Of a stretch of DNA of 27,668 nucleotides, positions 25,401 through 27,668 are shown one piece after another; the stretch's first letter is position 1, and each line of letters begins with the position of its first letter. The position numbers were made by a program, and so were the translations under genes. The stretch is from an uncultured Clostridia bacterium (lineage in GTDB: Bacteria > Bacillota > Clostridia > Christensenellales > Aristaeellaceae): positions 1 through 27,668 of the forward strand of contig CAMOHY010000005.1 in the NCBI GenBank assembly GCA_946615495.1, read 5' to 3'. The notes under the pieces are model-generated. The model was not told where the DNA came from. It ran no database searches and saw nothing but the letters and a program-made list of their open reading frames with translations.

Positions 25401-25543
25401 CCCATGCGGCGGAAGTATTCCACCTGGCTGTCAATTTTTTCTTTGGTCACCTTGCAGTTCCAGGCCCAGAACGGCACGCCCCTGAAGCGCGCCGGGGGAG
25501 CCGCAAATTCCCGCAGGGCGGGGTCCAGTTTGGCAGCGTCCAC
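22484..25543 (-). CDS. Large GH106-like glycoside hydrolase (putative alpha-L-rhamnosidase)
   Basis: The 1019-residue multidomain protein begins with RFRGVPFWAWNCKVTKEKI (about 19-37), then GMGGAMVHPRTGLDTPYLSE and CYLYDEDRFPSGSAGG. A later conserved stretch reads HKLQGDWLAALGVTIRVHHL, followed by MSMGGEAKRDWPAAIGW. These mark the group of ~1000-residue barrel glycosidases related to GH106 rhamnosidases. Residues from about 700 form beta-sandwich, carbohydrate-binding-like modules. There is no signal peptide. The start is GTG at 25543, seven bases after GGAGGG. It leads a four-gene glycosidase operon driven from the divergent promoter region. Rhamnosidase activity is inferred from the family and the GH105 neighbour; other deoxysugar or uronide activities are possible. 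Confidence 0.68.
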   Translation of the reverse strand: MDAAKLDPALREFAAPPARFRGVPFWAWNCKVTKEKIDSQVEYFRRMGMGGAMVHPRTGLDTPYLSEEYMALVKHAAEKLRQAGMACYLYDEDRFPSGSAGGIVTRNVRFRARYIVVTDRELEGYCASRAEFEAQAEAGETPRGYFLCDYGIDFRDGYLASYKRMQTGGNYHAYVELMGCDPWFNGETYVDVFNPDAIDAFLAVTHEQYAAALSEDFGGAVPAIFTDEPHMMGKYCIPAAGARRATLAYTDDMNETFRAAWGAELLDILPELIWEKPEGCSPWRWRYHDHVTERFAAAYGDRLGAWCEKHGIAYTGHFLSERTLFSQTLASGETMRQYRSEHLPGIDILAGQLELTTAKQAESVRRQMGRQGLVCELYGVLEWDVTFRQHKLQGDWLAALGVTIRVHHLAFMSMGGEAKRDWPAAIGWQSPWWDQYAYLEDYFARVNTQLTRGRPVTHVAVLHPIESFWLLFGPVDKTLPRRQEMDEQFENLAQWLLYGGLDFDYLSEAMLPDLCPAGSNPLRVGQCEYEAVVVPPVITLRSTTLQRLAAFRQAGGRLIFLGGAPECVDGLPSNEPAALWKESERLPMERSRLLKALLPLRDIEIRNEKDGRLSDNLIYQLRREGEERVLFLCHVKDEKPARPRVYRIRLKGLWQALRLNALDGTVSPMGGVQEGGETVLLWPCDAQDSLLLRLTPGACASPALLPKPLHTVKTLFEADEFTLDEPNALLLDRCEYALDEGEWHAAENVLRADNALRALARLPRRDGVMVQPYLTPPQKAEHTASLRFRFWADRPFAGLRLAVEQPEKMEIFLNGERIASPAEGWYVDEAIKTLPLPDVKEGENVLLLRAPLTRRTDLEAVYVLGRFGVRVAGTRLTLTALPDRLALDDLTRQGLPFYTGNVRYAFSLELEKDAPRLYLHLPHMASPVSAVFVDGKESGKIAWQPYRTQLPPLKAGRHRVEINCCGSRYNGFGTLHNANPNYVWYGPDSFRTTGDDWTDNYLVRPSYLLSPAELMEENE

Positions 25544-25571
25544 GTTGTTTCCCTCCGTTCGTTTTCATTCA

Positions 25572-25586
25572 GGCAGAAATTTTGCC
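25572..25586. promoter_or_regulatory. Operator-like palindrome in the glycosidase operon leader
   Basis: GGCAGAAATTTTGCC is a 15-bp palindrome with a single mismatched pair around an odd central base. It lies about 20 bases downstream of the -10 box on the minus strand, in the predicted 5' leader, where a bound repressor would block transcription. The symmetry suits a LacI- or GntR-type dimer, but no regulator is in view. Confidence 0.35.
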
Positions 25587-25605
25587 GTTGTGTTCACTTA
25601 TTTAT

Positions 25606-25635
25606 ATTATACACAAAACGTCGATTCCCTGCCAG
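25606..25635 (-). promoter_or_regulatory. Putative promoter of the glycosidase operon
   Basis: On the minus strand a perfect TATAAT (25606-25611) follows CTGGCA (25630-25635, 4 of 6) after 18 bases. The leader to the GTG at 25543 would be about 55 bases. Confidence 0.5.
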
Positions 25636-25730
25636 TCTCCAGCCGAATGTAAAAATAATTACTGAACAATTTAGTAAACAAGCCGAAAAAGCGCAAATCA
25701 TTCAGCAAAAAATAGAATAGATGTAAAACA

Positions 25731-25776
25731 ATTATCCAGATTATCCATTCATATCCTTTTCGTCGTGCGTTATAAT
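25731..25776 (+). promoter_or_regulatory. Putative promoter of the ABC importer genes with tandem upstream octamers
   Basis: TATAAT (25771-25776) is perfect and lies 17 bases after TTCATA (25748-25753, 4 of 6). Directly upstream, ATTATCCA occurs twice (25731-25738 and 25740-25747) at a 9-base period and abuts the -35 box. This is the position where an activator such as an AraC-type protein usually binds. Confidence 0.5.
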
Positions 25777-25796
25777 ATAAATCGTCAGCAAGATTT

Positions 25797-25818
25797 GTTT
25801 AGTAATTTTTAAGTAAAC
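25797..25818. promoter_or_regulatory. Imperfect inverted repeat in the importer leader
   Basis: GTTTAGTA and AAGTAAAC form an imperfect 22-bp inverted repeat just downstream of the predicted start site. A related TTAGTAAAC occurs at 25671-25679 between the two promoters, so the same protein might bind both places. Confidence 0.3.
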
Positions 25819-25851
25819 TCGATTATCTTCCCCAAGGAAAGGAGAATGCTT

Positions 25852-26817
25852 ATGAGCAGAGCGGCCGCTTTGCACACCATTTCCAAGAAAACGCCGCTGG
25901 AAAGAATAAAAAGATGGTGCCGCATCCTATGGCAGCAGCGGGCGCTGGTGGCCCTGTGCCTGATCCCGCTGGCGGTGGTGGTGCTGTTTCAGTACGTGCC
26001 CATGTACGGCGTGCTCATCGCCTTCAAAAAATATAAGCCCAAGAAGGGCGTGTGGGGCAGCGCGTGGTTGGATCCCTGGTATAAAAATTTCCAGGAATTC
26101 TTTAACAACGTCAACTGCGAGCACATTATCACCCAGACCATCAAGGTGGGCGTTCTGTCGCTGCTTTTCACCTATCCCATGCCCATCATCCTGGCGCTGA
26201 TGCTCAATGAAGTGCGCTCCAAATGGTTCAAGCGCTCTGTGCAGACCATTTCCTACCTGCCCCACTTCATTTCCATCGTGGTTATCTGCTCCATGCTGAA
26301 CACCTTCGGCTCCCTGGATGGCCTGTTCAATAACATCCGGGTCATTTTCGGGCTGGAAAGGGTGAATATGAACGCAGGTACGGCCTACTTTATGCCCATG
26401 TTCATCGGCTCGGCCATCTGGCAGGGGGTCGGCTGGGGCAGCATCATTTACCTGTCCGCCCTGTCCAACGTGGATACCTCGCTGTACGACGTGGCCAACA
26501 TCGACGGGGCCAACCGCTTCCAAAAAATCCGCCACATCTGCCTGCCCGCCATCCTGCCCACCACCACGGTGGTGCTCATTCTGAACACGGGCAACATTTT
26601 CACCCAGGATTATACCAAAATCCTGCTGATGATGAACGAAACCAACCGGATGGATTTGGAAGTAATCAGTACCTACGTGTACCGCATGGGCATTCAGGAC
26701 GGCCGGTTTGAATTTGCCACAGCCGTAAACCTGTTCGTTTCTCTGGTCAGCTTGATTCTGGTGGTGGGCACCAACTACGTGGTGCGCTTCATCGATCCTG
26801 AACAGAGCATTTGGTGA
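25852..26817 (+). CDS. lplB: LplB-type polysaccharide ABC transporter permease
   Basis: The 321-residue permease has the LplB layout: a basic N-terminus, a first helix (ALVALCLIPLAVVVLFQYVPMYG), the GVLIAFKKYKP loop, and five further helices including LPHFISIVVICSMLNTFG. The EAA-like coupling loop is DVANIDGANRFQKIRHICLP, and the end DPEQSIW is typical. Proteins of this type (COG4209) import oligosaccharides together with a YtcP-like permease, a lipoprotein binding protein and a shared ATPase. The start ATG at 25852 is preferred: it lies 7 bases after GGAG, while the ATG at 25846 is too close. It is divergent from the glycosidase operon, which suggests that it imports their substrate. Confidence 0.9.
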   Translation: MSRAAALHTISKKTPLERIKRWCRILWQQRALVALCLIPLAVVVLFQYVPMYGVLIAFKKYKPKKGVWGSAWLDPWYKNFQEFFNNVNCEHIITQTIKVGVLSLLFTYPMPIILALMLNEVRSKWFKRSVQTISYLPHFISIVVICSMLNTFGSLDGLFNNIRVIFGLERVNMNAGTAYFMPMFIGSAIWQGVGWGSIIYLSALSNVDTSLYDVANIDGANRFQKIRHICLPAILPTTTVVLILNTGNIFTQDYTKILLMMNETNRMDLEVISTYVYRMGIQDGRFEFATAVNLFVSLVSLILVVGTNYVVRFIDPEQSIW

Positions 26818-26829
26818 GGAGGTGCGTTT

Positions 26830-27668
26830 ATGAGCCAGAATACCGCTTCATCTCCGAAAAACAAAATCCGCATCGGCAGCCTTTCCTTCGATGTAACGCT
26901 GATTATCCTGCTGCTGGTTTTCTGCGTTGTCATTCTCTACCCCTTCATTCACGTCATCGCCGTGTCCCTTTCCTCCAGCCGGATGATTACCCGCGGCGCG
27001 GTGGGCCTGATTCCCAAGGAGCTGAACGTAAAGGGCTATGAAATCGTGTTTTCCAAGCCCACCATTTACACCTCCTACCTGTGGACCATTTGGTACGCCC
27101 TCCTGTTCACATTGCTGAACGTGTCCCTCACCTCCTGCCTGGGCTACGCCCTGTCGGTGCAGGAATTCAAGCTGAAGGGCTTCATCAGCGTCATTATGCT
27201 CATTACCATGTTCTTTAGCGGCGGCACCATTCCCGCTTACCTGAACATCCGAAACCTGGGCCTGATGAACACCACCTGGGCCCTGGTGCTGCCGGGCTGC
27301 GTAAGCGCCTGGAACGTGTTCATGTACCGGTCCTTCTTCAAAGGCATTTCCCATGAAATCCGCGAAGCGGCGCTGATTGACGGCGCGGGCGAATTGCGCA
27401 TTCTGGTCAGCATCGTGCTGCCCCTGTCCAAAGCCCTCATCGCTTCCTTCTCCCTGTTCGCCATCGTGGGCATGTGGAACAGCTATTTCAGCGCCCTGCT
27501 CTACATTAAGGACGCTTCCCGCCATCCCATCCAGATGATCCTGCGCTCCATCGTGTTCACGTCCAATTCCATGGGCTCGTCCTTTGGCAGCGACGCCAAC
27601 ATCATGCTTACCAACGGCGCGGTAAACCCCCTGAACGTGCAGTACGCCTGCCTGGTGGCCACCATCGC
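26830..27668 (+). CDS. ytcP: YtcP-type carbohydrate ABC transporter permease, 3' end outside window
   Basis: The open frame of 279 codons runs off the right edge; the family is about 290-300 residues, so little is missing. It has a first helix VTLIILLLVFCVVILYPFIH, the loop AVSLSSSRMITRG, MLITMFFSGGTIPAYL and an intact EAA motif, HEIREAALIDGAGELRIL. The late GMWNSYFSALLYI and HPIQMILR stretches are also characteristic. The ATG follows GAGGAGGTG and is 12 bases after the LplB stop, so the two permeases are co-translated. The substrate-binding lipoprotein would be expected next. Confidence 0.9.
   Translation, partial: MSQNTASSPKNKIRIGSLSFDVTLIILLLVFCVVILYPFIHVIAVSLSSSRMITRGAVGLIPKELNVKGYEIVFSKPTIYTSYLWTIWYALLFTLLNVSLTSCLGYALSVQEFKLKGFISVIMLITMFFSGGTIPAYLNIRNLGLMNTTWALVLPGCVSAWNVFMYRSFFKGISHEIREAALIDGAGELRILVSIVLPLSKALIASFSLFAIVGMWNSYFSALLYIKDASRHPIQMILRSIVFTSNSMGSSFGSDANIMLTNGAVNPLNVQYACLVATI

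Larger units (their letters stand above)
25544..25851. other. AT-rich divergent regulatory spacer of the carbohydrate locus
   Basis: These 308 bases hold no credible gene; short open frames here run into the neighbouring coding strand. The spacer carries outward-facing promoters for the glycosidase operon and the importer, each with an operator-like repeat just downstream, and a tandem 8-mer upstream of the importer -35 box. Individual sites are listed separately. No regulator gene lies within the window. Confidence 0.7.

Noticed and set aside
25687..25704. Possible catabolite-response (cre) site in the divergent spacer
   Set aside because: The sequence around AAAAAGCGCAAATCA has the central CG but fails the TG and CA positions of the consensus.

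Overview
The window looks like chromosomal DNA from an uncultured, fermentative, probably gut- or rumen-associated clostridium (Bacillota/Clostridia; something like Christensenellales/Aristaeellaceae is a guess). Reasons: GC-rich coding sequence with AT-rich promoters, strong GGAGG-type ribosome binding sites, Pro/Ala/Thr-rich linkers between SH3b domains, zinc-ribbon/membrane/TPR proteins, and LplB/YtcP-type sugar permeases. I found no rRNA, tRNA, CRISPR array, transposase or phage gene.

Left part (1-9236), mostly cell envelope. A membrane-anchored clostripain-family (C11) protease runs off the left edge on the minus strand, divergent from a small three-LysM protein. A strong hairpin terminator and an inverted-repeat element follow. 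Then comes a minus-strand block that reads, in transcription order, pyrimidine-nucleoside phosphorylase, a secreted protein of unknown function, a zinc-ribbon/membrane/TPR-repeat protein of 937 residues, and an acyltransferase-3 membrane protein coupled to it by a TAATG overlap.

Middle part (9237-16614), plus strand. A 1173-residue exported protein carries nine SH3b domains, a peptidoglycan-binding domain and a conserved C-terminal domain of unknown function. A second copy of the inverted-repeat element follows. A compact four-gene run then encodes a YhiN/HI0933-type flavoprotein, a flavin-reductase-like protein, a small AAA/ABC-type ATPase and a Cof-type HAD phosphatase.

Right part (16615-27668), a carbohydrate utilisation locus. 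Four tightly packed minus-strand glycosidase genes (GH106-like, five-bladed-propeller GH43-like, GH140/DUF4038-like, GH105 unsaturated glucuronyl/galacturonyl hydrolase) end at a textbook terminator. A fifth, (alpha/alpha)6 MGH1-like glycosidase lies beyond it. Divergently, two permeases of a polysaccharide-type ABC importer begin; the second is cut by the right edge. None of the glycosidases has a signal peptide, so the simplest reading is that rhamnogalacturonan-derived oligosaccharides are imported and dismantled in the cytoplasm. The pairing of a GH140-like (apiosidase family) and a GH106-like (rhamnosidase family) enzyme with GH105 raises the possibility that the substrate includes rhamnogalacturonan-II side chains. 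That is inference from family membership only. The 308-bp spacer between the two arms holds two good sigma-A-type promoters and several operator-like repeats.

Family names come from recognising motifs by eye; no database search was run.
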